Assembly: GCF_008831285.2 (NCBI RefSeq)
Contig: NC_045148.1
Span: 16,346,802 to 16,410,801, forward strand
Direction: 5' to 3'
DNA length: 64,000 bases
Source of the DNA: Nymphaea colorata
Taxonomy: Eukaryota; Streptophyta; Magnoliopsida; Nymphaeales; Nymphaeaceae
The position numbers and the translations under genes are program-made. Below the pieces are notes generated by a model, which saw nothing but the letters and a program-made list of their open reading frames with translations, was not told the origin of the DNA and did not search any database. Position 1 is the first letter of the stretch, and each line of letters starts with the position of its first letter. Below, piece by piece: positions 37,168 through 51,000 of the stretch.

Positions 37168-39786
37168 TTATGGGTGGATCAACCAATGCAGGCATACCAA
37201 GGTGAAGAGTAGCAGAGAGCTTATTGAAACAGATGCTGCAAATGAAGTGCTGGTAATGGGGACATCTGACCCATAGGTTGTAGATCCAGGTGAATTGGTC
37301 GTAGTGGGTGGAGTCAATGTTGGTGAATTGAAACTGCACATCATATATAAACAAGATAAAGAATTCTTTTCCAATCTTTCCTTCAGTTCTTTGGATTTAT
37401 TAAGAAAGGGACAACTGAAGTAAACAAAATGCTGAACAAAAAGCTCAAACATGATAGCTTTTCGTACCTGGTTGTGGTTGTGGCCGGATATACACATGAA
37501 CCAGAGCCTGTAAGAGTTCAGGACATGTGAGGCATGCACCAAAATAAACAAACAAGTAAATAAAAGATAGAAGAATCAATGACTTGACTAACTTTATAAC
37601 GTGGAGGACAAGAGCCTTTGGTTAATTTCTCCTGCTTAGCTAATTCTAGTGAAACATGATACCAGATAGGATGTAGGCTAGAGTAATAGGGAAAAGAAGC
37701 CATGCACCCAGGTAGCCTAACCAATATCACAAACCAAAAATGAAGAAATGCATAACTTTCAGGTGCACGTTACTCATTTCAGGAAAAAGCTTCACCATAT
37801 GCTTCAAAAAATTGGCGTGCAGAAAATGTCTGAGAAATTTGTATAAAAATCACGCTTGAAGTAATGTTTTGTCATGAATAGGGACGTTATTAGGCACATG
37901 AACCACATTTCCACATGTTCACGGTACTTCTCATCCAACAAACCAACTACCATGAATTACCAGGTGAGGTGAACTGCTGAATTTTGTAAGAGCAGGAAGA
38001 AACATGCTACAACCAACAAAAAAGAACAATCAATTAAACCAAAGGAAAAGAAGCACATAACGCAGAACACAGTAAATGAAAAAGGAAGCTTATTGTAGTT
38101 CTTACTAGGATTAGTTGTCGTAAGCGTAGCAGTTCCCCCAAAGACACAACTGGTATCAACTGGATTCTTCTGATAATAGTTATTGAAAGCATATGATGCA
38201 TGATCGCGAACAGTGTCGGGATTAAAACAGCTTCCACCCTGCTGAATTGCTGAACAGTCTGCACCACCATATCCACATGCATAGTCGAGGGCAACTTGCA
38301 AAGCTGTTTGTGATGCTGATGGACTCGCAATACACCATCTCTGACCACCTGAGGCTGTTGGAGTGGTCGTCGGAGTGGTTGTTGGAGTGGTCGGCGGGGT
38401 GTTAGTGGGGGTCGTCCCTGGACTTGTGACAATGGGTGGACTTGTAGTACTAGGATCTAAAGGACTGATTACAGGAACAGTCATCACGGGATATGTGTCC
38501 AATTCGCGTCTGTTGTTGATGGAAACGACCTTGCTCTGAACAGCTCTGGATGGTAACATCCCTTTCTGATCAGGTGTATCCTTATTTACAGGGGAATTCC
38601 CTAAGAAGAGGGGTCAATTACATCGTCAGTAAACCTGATATCAAGTAATAGCTTAAGCTCAAAGTCTTCAGCATGTATACTGATCCCGGTTTCAACACCA
38701 GAGAGAAACTTCATGAAAAAATTTGCTGTAAGCATTCACATCACGGTCCTGATTGCACACATATTAGTGAATGGTCCAATGTAACTGGCTAACAAGAAAT
38801 TAGAGAATTTTGTAATGTTTGAAAATGTTATAACAGAAGATTGGAATCAATCTTGGAAATCAAGAAACATAAAAGAACAAATATGTTGTTTCGTCTTTTG
38901 AAATTCAGTATACAAGATATTTCATGTTTTTGGTGCTGGAAACTCCCTGAACCCCGAAAAACGGCTAGTGCTTTTATATTTGACTTGTCTTTCTTGTATC
39001 TGCACGATGCACAATGGAAACAAACAAATGAAGCAGATCCATGAAGAAAAAACTCAAACTGAAAAGACAACGGAGATCATTAATCTCAATTGGCGATTTT
39101 TCAAAGTAATAGAATAAGCTAATTAATCAAATGTTCGTCTAAACAAACTTCCGAAATGTGTCAGCAGAAAGCGTGGAGCAAGTTCTTCGACATGATCGGG
39201 AAACGGCACATTTTTCGTAATAAGATGAAAACGTTCCTTATTTCATTTCCTTCAGCAACTAGCAAGCCTTTATTTTTACTTCCTGACCATAAATGCCAGC
39301 CTTTAAAACGTCAGCAAAAGAGAAATTTATGAAATAATGGTTTCAATGTGCCCCAGGAGAGAGAAAAATAAATGCTGTCAATACCACTGTATTTCGATTA
39401 GACACCAAAAATCATTTGGAGGAACAGTGAAGATGACCAAGTGGTAACAGTGATTTCACAAGGCCAACTTTACCAATCAAGGGGATATTGCATAACCATC
39501 ACATCGTAAGGCAAATAACCACAGATAGAGGGGTGGGAGGGAGGAAGAGAGAGAGAGAGAAATGGATATTGCATAACCATCACATCGTAAGACAAATAAC
39601 CACAGAGAGAGGGATGGGAGGGAGAGAAAGAGAGAGAGAAGACCATGGTCGACCACATGAGAGGAAGAGACCAACATTAACTCAGGAACTACTGGAAGAA
39701 GGAGGAGTACTGATCATTTCACCTGAACCAAGAGCAATAGGACCCAATAGAAGGACGATAAGGAAGTAGCCAATCCTTGAGCCCAT
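37168..39786 (-). CDS. GPI-anchored X8/CBM43 domain protein (callose-binding type)
   Basis: Proposed exons on the minus strand: 39786-39723, 38600-38106, 37507-37468 and 37333-37168. All introns are GT-AG and in phase, 765 nt, 254 aa. Layout: signal peptide (MGSRIGYFLIVLLLGPIALG), a Pro/Thr-rich region (TPTNTPPTTPTTTPTTTP) likely O-glycosylated, an X8 domain at about 109-193 with WCIA, ALDYACGYGGADCSAIQQGG, SYAFNNYYQK, CVFGGTA and GSCVYP, a second Ser/Thr/Pro linker, and a hydrophobic tail (SISSLLLFTLVCLHWL) typical of a GPI signal. The six cysteines of the X8 fold appear present. X8/CBM43 proteins bind beta-1,3-glucan (callose), in some cases at plasmodesmata; no hydrolase domain is present. 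The first intron holds an 81-bp tandem duplication. A 5' leader exon may lie at about 39940-40075. Confidence 0.85.
39483..39640. repeat. 81-bp tandem duplication in X8 gene intron 1
   Basis: Two copies begin GGATATTGCATAACCATCAC at 39483 and 39564, each ending in a GGGAGGGAG and GAGA-rich tail. A few substitutions separate them. Confidence 0.9.
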
Positions 39787-41365
39787 CTCTGCTTCTTGTG
39801 CCTCGAACGGAGCAAAATATGCACCATGAACTAAGGTTAATTATTTAAACACCTCTGAGCGAAACACATATAGCCTTTGAGAGGGAGAAGGAAAGAAAGA
39901 GAATCCTAGTTAGCTTGAGTGGAAGGAGTAAGTAAGAATAACCTTAAAACTTGAAAAGGAAGAGAAAGCAAGATTGAGGAGGCCGAAGAAAAGCAGAATG
40001 AGCAGAGCAGCTTGGACTTGGAGTGAAGAGAAAGGAAGCAAAAGAGAGAGAGAGATAGAGAGGCACCAGTACGTGGTTTTTACAAAAAAAAATATATTGT
40101 TTGTGCACGAAGGATTCCCCAGCTTTGATGCCATTCTCTTTTTTCTACCATGATCTCTCTTTCTCTCTTTTCTTTTTCTTTGATCTCCTTTTCACTGTGG
40201 ACTATCCGACTGCAATTAAAGTTGACGATCGACATCGTCGACGTAACTCTACATACCTATTTTGGTCGATCCGTCTGAGAGAGATTGGCACCATTGACGT
40301 CAAAGATATTCTCGAAACGGACATTCCCGCGGTCTATGTCACACTGTGCCAAATATGCTGTAGGCCATGTGACAAAAACCCTGTGGATATGTTTTAATTG
40401 CAGCAGCAGGAGTCTAGTTTCATTTTCTTTTCTTCTCCCACTTATTTTTTCTTTCTAGTTCAGACGATGGAGGCCTTAAATTGTTGGCAATACACGCGAC
40501 CGTTTTGAGTTGAGAAGATTTGAGATACCTTACCTGTTAAGAAAGTCTTTCCCGCTTAGACCCATCAAGATCAGGATATAAGAATCGACAGGGAGAGGAT
40601 CTGCTGATCAATCCGAGTATGGCTGTAGCCTGTAGGCTCCACTGTCGTTAATATTCGTGAAAATGGGGTATACCCAGTTCCATGGCGTTACTTCTCAAGC
40701 TACCAAACTGACGGCAGCATTACGAATTTTTTTTTGCTCATCTTTTTCAAACAGTAAGCTAGAGTTAGGTGGACCACAATTGCCTGCTAATTAACTAAAA
40801 TAGTTTGTACGCTTAAATCAATCACCGAACTAACATTGCTCTCTAAAATTCCAGTTTTTATATGCGTTTCAAGTTTCTATGAGCAGTAAATCGTGAAACT
40901 TTCATGCAACTCATGCAGCTGGGGAGTTCCACTGCTGCTCTCAAGAACTGCAGCTGGGAGGTTTTCTGTATGAGTAGCGGCCGCATGCGAATCTCAGTGT
41001 GCTGAGATGGGCCTTCTTCTACGATCCATTTCGGACTTTAATTGCAATACCTAGGCGCACATTTATTACCTTTCAAAGGTAAGGACTCTTTTCAGTAAAG
41101 TTTTAATTGTTCTCCTGGAGTGAGCCCACCAGACTTAGGGCCGCTATATATGCCATAACCAGTAAAGTTTGGGTAATTATTCACCATGTGGATAGTTCTA
41201 ATAATGGATTAGGCTTCTGCAGCAAGTCATGGCTATCAGAAGTTGGGATCAAATGGTTCCCAATCGATCCAAATTCGAGAAGAGTAATAAAGATGGGTTC
41301 AAGATATGATTTGTTTCTACATCTAAAATGAACCCATTTCGAAACAACCCAAAATGTGAGACTTA
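39787..41365. other. Upstream of the X8 gene and intergenic
   Basis: A CT/GA-rich stretch at 40035-40060 is consistent with the leader of the minus-strand X8 gene. A plus-strand open frame at 40101-40397 has no family features. No other gene. Confidence 0.35.
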
Positions 41366-41528
41366 TGAATAGTTTAGCAGCAAGAACACTTTGTAAGTGT
41401 TCCGTGAATCTATCCCAGAGATTAAGGAAGGTTTATAGGACAACCGTTCTAGTGTCCTATGAACCTGCCTCAATATTTGGAGCAGATTCATGTGACACTC
41501 CTAAAGTACCTTGCTGCCAAACGACCCC
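41366..41528. mobile_element. PIF/Harbinger (Tourist)-like MITE with TTA target duplication
   Basis: 163 bp flanked by TTA on both sides (41363-41365 and 41529-41531). The right end, on the minus strand, reads GGGGTCGTTTGGCAGCAAGG. The left end is a diverged match (GTTTAGCAGCAAG), and arms of about 45 bp pair with mismatches. Non-coding. The TTA duplication and GGGG-type end fit PIF/Harbinger. Confidence 0.65.
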
Positions 41529-41576
41529 TTAGGCACACTTCTGCGACATAAAAGCTATGGCTAGTACCTCTGTGGG

Positions 41577-41767
41577 CAGGGGCGGAGGGAGGGGGGGCAG
41601 CCCGGGCCATGGCCCGGGTGAGCCCAGAAAAAAAAAATTATATGTAAAAAATCAAATTTTTTTAGTTTGGCCCGACCCGTCACTCCTCTTGGCCTTACTG
41701 TCGCTTCTCTTGGCCCAACCCGCGGATGGTTGGCCCGTCCCTAAAAAAAATCCTAGCTCCGCCCCTG
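41577..41767. mobile_element. hAT-like MITE with 8-bp target duplication
   Basis: 191 bp bounded by CAGGGGCGGAG and its exact inverted copy CTCCGCCCCTG, flanked by the perfect 8-bp direct repeat TCTGTGGG (41569-41576 and 41768-41775). The interior has a palindromic CCCGGGCCATGGCCCGGG. 8-bp duplication and a CAGGG end are hallmarks of hAT elements. Intact ends suggest relatively recent insertion. Confidence 0.85.
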
Positions 41768-41775
41768 TCTGTGGG

Positions 41776-44700
41776 CACAACCTATATCCCAAACAACACG
41801 GTTGCATGCCGCTTCTCGTTATAAATGTTAAATGCAACTTTATATTCTACCTGTCAAATTTGAAATCCATACAGTTTGGTACAGGTACAGAAATCAAACC
41901 ACTCTTAAGGAGGGAGAGCTAATTGTGCAGGTTCTTGACCATGTGCCACTCCAACATGAACGCTGCTCACTATGCTAACCTCCGTTGGAAACAAAGCACT
42001 AGTCAGATAGAAACTTGTTTGACATCTCCAAGTCTTTTGGATTCAAGTCAGGTATCGGGTCAAATCTGAACATTGTTAACCAGTTTTAACAGACAAATCG
42101 GGACCCATATTGGCAATTGAATTTGGATCGACCTTGCATCCCAACACAATCAGTAATCCAACCTAATTTGATGTCCAGTGTGATACATAAGCTAACTGGA
42201 TTCAGGTTCAGTTTGTTTATTCAAAACAATTCAATTTTATGTCTACTTAACCTAGGATCTAACTAAGTCAATTTGGAAAATGCCACTTATATTCCTACAT
42301 CCATGGGGGCAAGAGAAGCCCACTACGTGACCATGGCCATGGCCATGTGACCTAGACAAGTTCATGTGCACACCAGATCTGGTCTTGTGCCCATGTGCTT
42401 TCCATGCAAAAGGGGCCTAAGTCTAGTCAAGCACACTATCTTGAGAGCATCAGAATCAGAGAAGCCCACACACCAAAAGTTACAAAAGGTGCAACTGGCG
42501 AAATAATAATGACTTCAAATATTATCTTAAGTTAATAAATTTTATTCTATTGTCATGTTTTTATCAGAAAAATCAGTCTAGTGAGAAGTCTACTAACATA
42601 TTCGCAAACAAACAAACAAAAAAAAGAGTGCTAATCATTGACATATTAACATATGCTTCCATGAAACTATGTTTTCCTATGCAAAATCTAATGTTTTTGG
42701 CAGTATTATCACTGGGCAACACAGTATAGCTCATACTTGAAACCATGGCAAAAAAAAAAACAACAACTGTATTTTCGCAATATTTTCAGAACATCACTGA
42801 GTTTTGCTACTAAACATCATCATATGCTAATGCCATATCTTAAGATTCTAGGCTGTCTCATTTTTTATCTGAATACGGCATGAGGCAATGTTCGGAAATT
42901 GAAACCTAAGAAGTGTTAATACACATGCACGTTAGGCTCATCCTCTGCCCGCTAGATCACAAGTACTGTAAAGCTCCGCATGAGATGACCTTTTGAGTTA
43001 ACAACTTCATGTGAGATGTCCATGGCCCTCACATGGAGAAGACGGGCATCTAGCTTCTTTTTCCGATGCAGACATCATGTTCCCCTCCTTTGAATAAGTT
43101 AATAAGCCGTATGCCCTTTATTATGGATTCCCCTAGTCATAGATGCCATATTCTGGAAGCACCATCTGCCCTTTATATCTATTAAAGTCTTACTGTTCTT
43201 CTCACATCCATCTGACTAAATTTGACATGCAGCAATAAGAACTGAATCAAGAAATGTACATTATGATCAAAATCAGGAGAAGAAAGGGCAGTTACATAAG
43301 TTCCGGCTCCCACAAGCAGCGGGTTATTACCATGGATGACCAATAACTCTGCTCATGACTAAGTTTGACCCATAGTCACAGTTTATTTGTTGCAAATCTA
43401 CTTATCTGTTGATGTTTGTGTTATTAGTTTCTTACTTATTTTATTTTCTCCTCATTTTTAGTTTTTTTAAAGTTTTGAAGATTTACCTTTTTTTTTTTTC
43501 AAGCTCACCATATTATACCCGATAAAAACGTCACCGTTTAAAACTCCAAGATGTTATTTGTGACTATACTTCAACTCATGACCTTATAGAATAGGAACAA
43601 AACTGCGAATTTGTTTAAGCGCAAATAAGTGTATTACTCACATTATAAGACTTTACATTATTGGAAGGTGGAACAGTTGGTTCTTACAAGAGGAAACTTT
43701 ACAACTTTTTCTTTTGCTTCAAAATGAAACAACTAGTTCAAAACAATGAGAAAGACTAGCGAGCCTGGTGACAGATATCCTTCCTCTGGAACAGGGTGCA
43801 GGCCTCCGGCTGATGAGGCCATACAGTTTTTGCAAGTTGCCTCCATGAACTTTGGGATCAAATAATGGCTCTATGTCGACAGGGAATACCATCGGAGTCC
43901 TGAAGATTAGCGTTTCAACTGCTACCCCGTGGGAAAGGTTTGATATTTTCTTCCTCCTAAATATCCAATTTTTAGTCAATAAGGTTTGGAAGCCTCCCTC
44001 ATGCAGCCGTCTCCGGAATCAACTCAAGCTCTCTCGTACATCCCGAGTTAAAAGAAATAAATGACATGATCAGACTCATCATCGCCACATTAACCCAACC
44101 ACCGTCGGGCCAGATTTCTATAAACCTTCGTTTCGGAGCACTATATGCTGGTGTCAAAGTTGAAATCACAACCCTGATATCATTTGGTAAACCATGTTTT
44201 CCACAAAGCACTGCATTAGGGACGGTGTTGACACCACCCAATGCAGAGTTCCCAACTTAGTCGTTTAATCCAAAACCATGTATCTAGTAAGAACATCCAT
44301 ATCAGAAACGGAAATCGCAAGGCAAATGCCATAGTCTGATATCCAAACATACATTGGAGAAACCAACGAATGGATGAAAAAAGAGGAAGAAAGAGTAGTG
44401 CTGGAGATGGATTGTACAGTCTTTGTAGATACAACTATGTTCACATATCACAACGGACAACAGGAGTCTCATATATGACTGTACATCGACAACCCCTATT
44501 TGACATTAACCACACCGCCCGACAAACATGACCAGTTCAGCATTAATTACCAAAGACAATAATGGACAAATTTGGTGAACACGCAACAACAAACAGAACT
44601 CAGCTTCACCTGTACACTTGGTTGTTATTTCCCTCCATTTTCTACAACAAAACGATTTCCTAACTCTTCATTCACAGCTTCTTCAGTCTCTAGACAAATA

Positions 44701-44823
44701 GCTCGGTTCATCCAACACTTTGGCAAGCGGGATCCACCTACGACATGAACCATACAATTTAATCACTATGTACAAGATTAACAGTTTCTGCCTCCAGCTA
44801 ATGAAGCATTCACTGCCACCAGA
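41776..44823. other. Intergenic
   Basis: No gene supported. Between 43719 and 44480 several frames are open on both strands, but none shows recognisable motifs; it may be an old transposon fragment. The right edge is probably the 3' UTR of the Mei2-like gene. Confidence 0.35.
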
Positions 44824-47800
44824 TCAGCCATCATTTTTCTCAGTTTTCTCACTACCCCAAACTGTTGTTGGGGTTTCTGACAGGCTATTGGAGCTGGATG
44901 CATCCAGTGGACGAGGACGCATATTCACATTGCTCAAAGGGAAAGGTTCCTGGATGAATATATTGCATCAGCAACCCATGCAAGGATGCCTGTGTATGTG
45001 TGTGTGGAAGCAGGCTAGAACAAATGAAATAGCATATGGTACCTGATCACCAGCCTCTGAGCCATCTGAGTGGAAAAGAATGGGGCGACAGCGCTTATCT
45101 TCATTCATTAGACTTGAATTCTGGAAATGGGTGACAAGGGCTGCCTTGCCTTGAATACGGGCATAAGCCAGTGAAGCCACCTTCTCACTGTTAAATTTCT
45201 CCCACTTCTTGCCATTGAATGCCTGCAAAAGCGTGAAAACAGTGACATGTCTTCTATTGCTGTCTAGCCCAAGTACAAATTATGTTTTTTGCAAGCAGAT
45301 TTGGAGGACTCTGAAGAATGCCATTATCAACTGGATGTAAAGGGTCATATAGCTTCTATTTGTCTACAGGATGTGCAGGTGATTGAGTTCAGCTTGTGCC
45401 TTGCATGCACCCTCAGTGTGGAACCGAACAGTGGCTTTAATGAAACCAAAAATAGTAATATTACATTTAATAATTTGCATTACATGCAACTATGCAAGGA
45501 TGGGTGATTTATCAGTTTTTAGTCACATAATAATACAGCCGGAAAAGGAAAACAGCAAACCTCAAAAAATGGAATGATGTATGACGGAGACACCATGTTT
45601 ATGAAGGCATAACCCACATTGCACTTGTTCTGCAGACAAGGAGGAGAACATCAGGTTGAACTGCAGCTGTGAACAAGGATATATACTCCAAGGAATAAAA
45701 GAATATTACCTTGAAATCAATTGGCAAGTATAAAAAGTCATAAGTTCCCTTATGATTCTCATCAATGGCAGCAAGAAGCATCTTAGATGTGTACCTGAAG
45801 TTCAAGCATGTCAGCTTACCCCAGAGGTATGATGGCAGAAAAGAAAGAAGAAACAAGTACAGGATTCCGTTTTGTAACAGAGAAATATCATACTTGTTAG
45901 GGATATTTTTTATCATGAGTGTTGTCCGTGTGTCTTCACCACCCTCAATTTTTTCCAAGTCAAGTTGATATTGTTTTTTGTTGTCTAACTGGTTCACATT
46001 ATTCTCAACTCGTCGGCTTCTTCCACGATCGGCCATCCCATCTATACTTGTAAATGGTCCAGCAAACGGGCTATTCCCAAGCATCATATGCCCCAACCTC
46101 TGTGAAGGCAAGACTCGGAAATTTGGGGAACCATTTTCAGGCATCATATTATTTGAAAGACCAATTCCAGAATTAATAGCAGTTCTGCCACCAATATTCA
46201 TCAGGTAAGCTCCGTCATTGCGATTTAAACCCACACCCCCAAAAGCAGCAGCATTTATGAAGCTTGTTTCAGGAGAATCTGGAAAGAAACCATACTGCCT
46301 CTCAAACGGCATTCCAGATGGAGCAGAACCAACATGGTGCTGATGTGATGAACTCATGAATGAGCCTTGGCGACTTGAGTATGGATATCCAGGTCCTTGT
46401 CCAGTAGAGGTGAATGAGCGTCCAGCTGATGGCGCAGGCCATGCTGAAGAATGGGTATGTGAAGAGTAAGGGGTAGAACTACCCCAGAGAAACTGCGGCC
46501 CAGACAACGTACCAACACCAGATGCACTAGAAGAAGTCAGGCCAAAGGATGTTAAGCTTCCAGGGCTCTGGCCCATATTTGGCATCACAGTGTTGCCACT
46601 CTCCGGAAAGGAATGAGACTGCTGGATACCAGTTTCATTAATGGAAGTCCTGCTTGAGAATACTTGCTCTGTATGGCTGCCCCTACCTTGGTCTTTACCA
46701 ATGGGTGCAATCTTGACAGTGTTAGACATTAGAGGTGGTAATATAGAAGCTAAACCAGGTAAATGGTTGCTGCCTATGGGACTAATAGTTCCCACACCTG
46801 GAGACTGATTGGAAGCGTGCAACAAACTATTTTCATTTGGGCTGTATGATGCCCAAGTACCTGTGACAAACAGTTGATCAATTCGTCTCTCTAAATTTCG
46901 CATATTAAAGCAGAATATGAATTCACACGCACAGAAAAGATCAACCAAAAAGCTCAGTAACAACACCTGGAGGAGAATTTCCGATTGGAGAACCTCCTGG
47001 AGGCCGAAAAGTTCTAGCTTCATCCTGGTCGAGCTCCTGGGTCAATTGATGCATCAAGCTGAAATGGACAGGAATCAAAATTGTTATAATCAAATAATCT
47101 ATAGGATGAGAACCGACACTAAACTTGCTAAAGTACAATATCCTGTTGCACAAAGACAAGTCATATGCTAGCAGGCAGCCTGGAACAGGGGAAGTGAGTG
47201 TCAGTAATGTTCATCATAGAAGAAGATTGTGGATGTTGGAAAAGGTGGCAGAAGTGGAGGCTATAGAACGGAAGGAGTGCAGGTGATGGCTGACACTGCA
47301 GGTTGTGGTGGTCAATGGAAAAGGATGCAATTGTGGTAATTGATGCTGCCCAAGGAAAACAACTTTATGGGTACTGATCACCATAGGTTGTAGGTGCCAT
47401 TGAGCAATGATGAATTAAAAATAAATAAATAAACAACATGACTCAATTTTTCAAGTAAGGCTATTTATATTTTCAAAAACCTTTGGCAAATAAATACAAC
47501 ACTAAACAAGCCTCCAGATAACCAAGAGCCCATTTGTAATTTTGTAAATAAGATAAGTAAGCAAATGGAGGCATACACAATGGAAATCAGGTTCGTGGTG
47601 GTTCTTGTAAATTTTTCACCTGGAAATGAAGTCCTAGTAAAAAATAAAACGCTTCAAAGAAGAATGGAATTTATGATGGAACGATGCTATAAAATGATCA
47701 AATAGTCTGGAACTTGATGGCTAGATAAAACCCATCTAATGGCAGCTCTACCGTGGCCTGCTGGTGAACACTGTATTATATAAAAGAACAAGATACATGA

Positions 47801-47974
47801 GAAAAGTTGTCTCTTCACAAAGAAATATTATCTGGGAGATGAGTATTTGTTGGCATAATAAAACCATGTGGCTACTAAAATGTAGACAACAAATGGTACT
47901 CTTTCACATACAAATTGCAGGACATGCTTGCAAACACCAGAATATTGGAAAAAGTTACAACAGTGCATCACCCA

Positions 47975-48008
<34 letters not shown>

Positions 48009-51000
48009 TCTTCGTGCTCCACCTGGACGGCTAGGCTCAAGCTTTATCTTTTTCCCAGCAATGTCACTCCTATTTAAAGAACGAAGAGCAGCTTCTGCTG
48101 CTCTGACATCATAGAACTCAATAAATTTATGATGCCGCTTATGTGGGGTCTCACGGATCTGTTTATAAAAACCAGGAGAAATTGAACTTTAAGAAGATGC
48201 ACTAGCTGTAGAAGTAGAAATAAAACAAACAACAAAAAAGTTTAACCTCTTTGATTTCTCCATAAGCCCCAAATATCTGGCGGAGATCATCATTGGAAAC
48301 CGAGGGATCCAGATTAAAAACTACAAGTGTTCCCTGATTTATATCCTTTTCCGAAGGGTTATCCTGGAATCCAACATAAAAAATTGTCAACACTGATCTA
48401 ATTACAATGAAAAAAGAACATTTTTATGACAAACCTTTGGAATAGAAAAATGTATGTCAAGTTTCCTCCGGCGTAATGGCTTATTTTGCAGTGCACGCAT
48501 TGCAGTTCGAGCATCACGAATATCATAATAAGATATCATCACAAATCCCCTGTGCTTGCAAGCAGTGTACAGAGTTCTGATGGCACCAAATTGCTACAGG
48601 GACAAACAAAAATAGTAAGACAGCATCACAACCTAAGTCACATGGATGCTGCAAAATGACTGCTGCACCCATGTCGACACGACTCGGGTGTGGGTGCAGC
48701 TCGGATTCGCACCCGACTCGAGTCAACAAGAGTTGGGGTGCGGCTGACCGCACCCGATCATTTTCATCCATTTTGGACATGCACCTGACTTGCATTTGAC
48801 TCTAGTCGGGTGCGGTCAAACCACGTCAACATGGATGCTGCAAAATGACTGCTGCACCCATGTCGACACGACTCGGGTGTGGGTGCAGCTCGGATTCGCA
48901 CCCGACTCGAGTCAACAAGAGTTGGGGTGCGGCTGACCGCACCCGATCATTTTCATCCATTTTGGACATGCACCTGACTTGCATTTGACTCTAGTCGGGT
49001 GCGGTCAAACCACGTCAAGTCTATTTTTGACCTTTCTTAATATTTTTTATTTTAAAAATTTTTAATGTTAAAAAGAGGGTTTAGCTTTTTTTTTTCATTT
49101 CTGTGTTCTGTCTTGGTTTTGTTTTTTTTTTTTGTTTACTTGTTCAATGTTTGTACTTTGTAAGCATTTTAATGTTTAATATGTTACAGTCATATACACA
49201 ATACATTAGAACTTATAAGATGTAATATATAATATTCATATATAATTTATCCATAAAGTGTACAGTGTAAAGCGTATACTCTAAATTTCTTAATTCTTAT
49301 ATGTGTGTGTGAAATTAATAATATATATATATATATTAATAATAAATTAATAATAACAAATAAATATTTTCGCCGTACAGCCGCACCTAAATTTTTTGGG
49401 ATGTACCGCTCTGGCACCCGCACCCCCACCCCACACCTATGTGACATAGATCACAACTCCACTTCATCAAAGGCTAAAAGCTTAACCATTTTACATGATT
49501 TCAAAAGTTATAAGAGTGATAACATGATAGTGAGCCTTCTGTTGATGATACAAAATCTTCTGTCCGTTTCCATAGTCCCAAACCTTGACAACCTTAAATT
49601 TTCCCAATCCTTTTCCATAACTCTATTTAAAATTTAAAAAAGCTCCTCAAAACTCAAACGAATGCTACTGAGCATGTTATCCTGTCACTAGAGCAAAATA
49701 TATCCCCTCCTGTTTCCTTTTTATTCCTTCACTGCATAGGTAGTCGACACAAAATTCTATAGGATAGAATAAACAATAAAAATTTCAGAAGGTCGCCAAA
49801 CATTGAGGGGCTACGTAACACAAGCACCTACTTTTTGAATGAACAAAAAGAGGGCGAAAGCAACAAAGTCTGAGACGCCACTCATGCTCCCCATATCACC
49901 TTTTCCTTTCCCTTTGAAGAATAAGCAGGTTCCATTCAATTTCTTGTGGATTTGATGATGGATAAACCTTTCGTCCTTTGTTCCACAGACATGCCTGGAA
50001 GAGCGCCGCACAAATGCCGACACAGCTCGACATGGGTGCAGGTGCAGGACATGGAAAATTACATTTTGTGTTTTTTGGGTCTATTTTGGTATTTCTTGTT
50101 TAGTAATTCATATTTTATGAATAAAAATAATAAATATATCTGCTTGTTTGTTTAAGATCTTATTGTTGTTTTATATATATATATATAGATGTCTGCACCC
50201 CCATCTATGTGATGTAGCTTTCCCCCTATGTCACTCCAGATTACACAAACCAGCATAGGCAGGAAATATGGAAAAGGAAAATTAAGACAGGGTACACATA
50301 TCTACCTCAAATAATGACCGTAATTCTGAATCTTCAACATTGCTATTGATATTCCGCACAAACAATGTTCTCGATGGATGCTCACCATATGGATGCTCCC
50401 CAGCAACGGTCCCCACACCATTTGAAAGCCCATACTGCCCAGTTGCATTCCCAACATAATTATCTGAGATGCTTGCTTTTGCAAAACTCAGACTCAGGCT
50501 CTCCTGTGGCTCAAAATCCAACTCCATACCCCCTCCACTGCCAAAAAGATCATAATCATCCACATCATCAATATTACTGGGTAAGCCAGTCAGGTCGAAG
50601 TCGTCCATAATGCCTGCCAAAAGTTCATTCTCATCATCAGGCAGATCAACTGGATCGTGATCAATATCCTCAGTGGACTCCTTATTCTCTCTCTCAGAAA
50701 AAACTTGGTTTGAATTTGACGATGCAGTTCCCATAGCTTCCACATGCTTGTCCAAACTCTCAAAATTCACTGAAAATACCAATTACTAGAATTCCATCAA
50801 GTAGACATATGTAATGAAAAGAGTGATGAAAACAAACGGAGGCAGACAACTTACATTTTTCATGTGGCAAAACAGGCAAAGAACTTGAAAAAAGGCTGGT
50901 ATCATCTGCAACCTGATATTTCTCTGACTTAGACTGAACTCCCCATGTAGTGTTCCCCACCTTTTGAGGAATCCTCATTGAGAATACTCTGCCCAGACCT

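Noticed and set aside
43719-44434. Several open frames on both strands, suspected retroelement fragment
   Set aside because: No reverse transcriptase, integrase, gag or other motif could be recognised in any frame.
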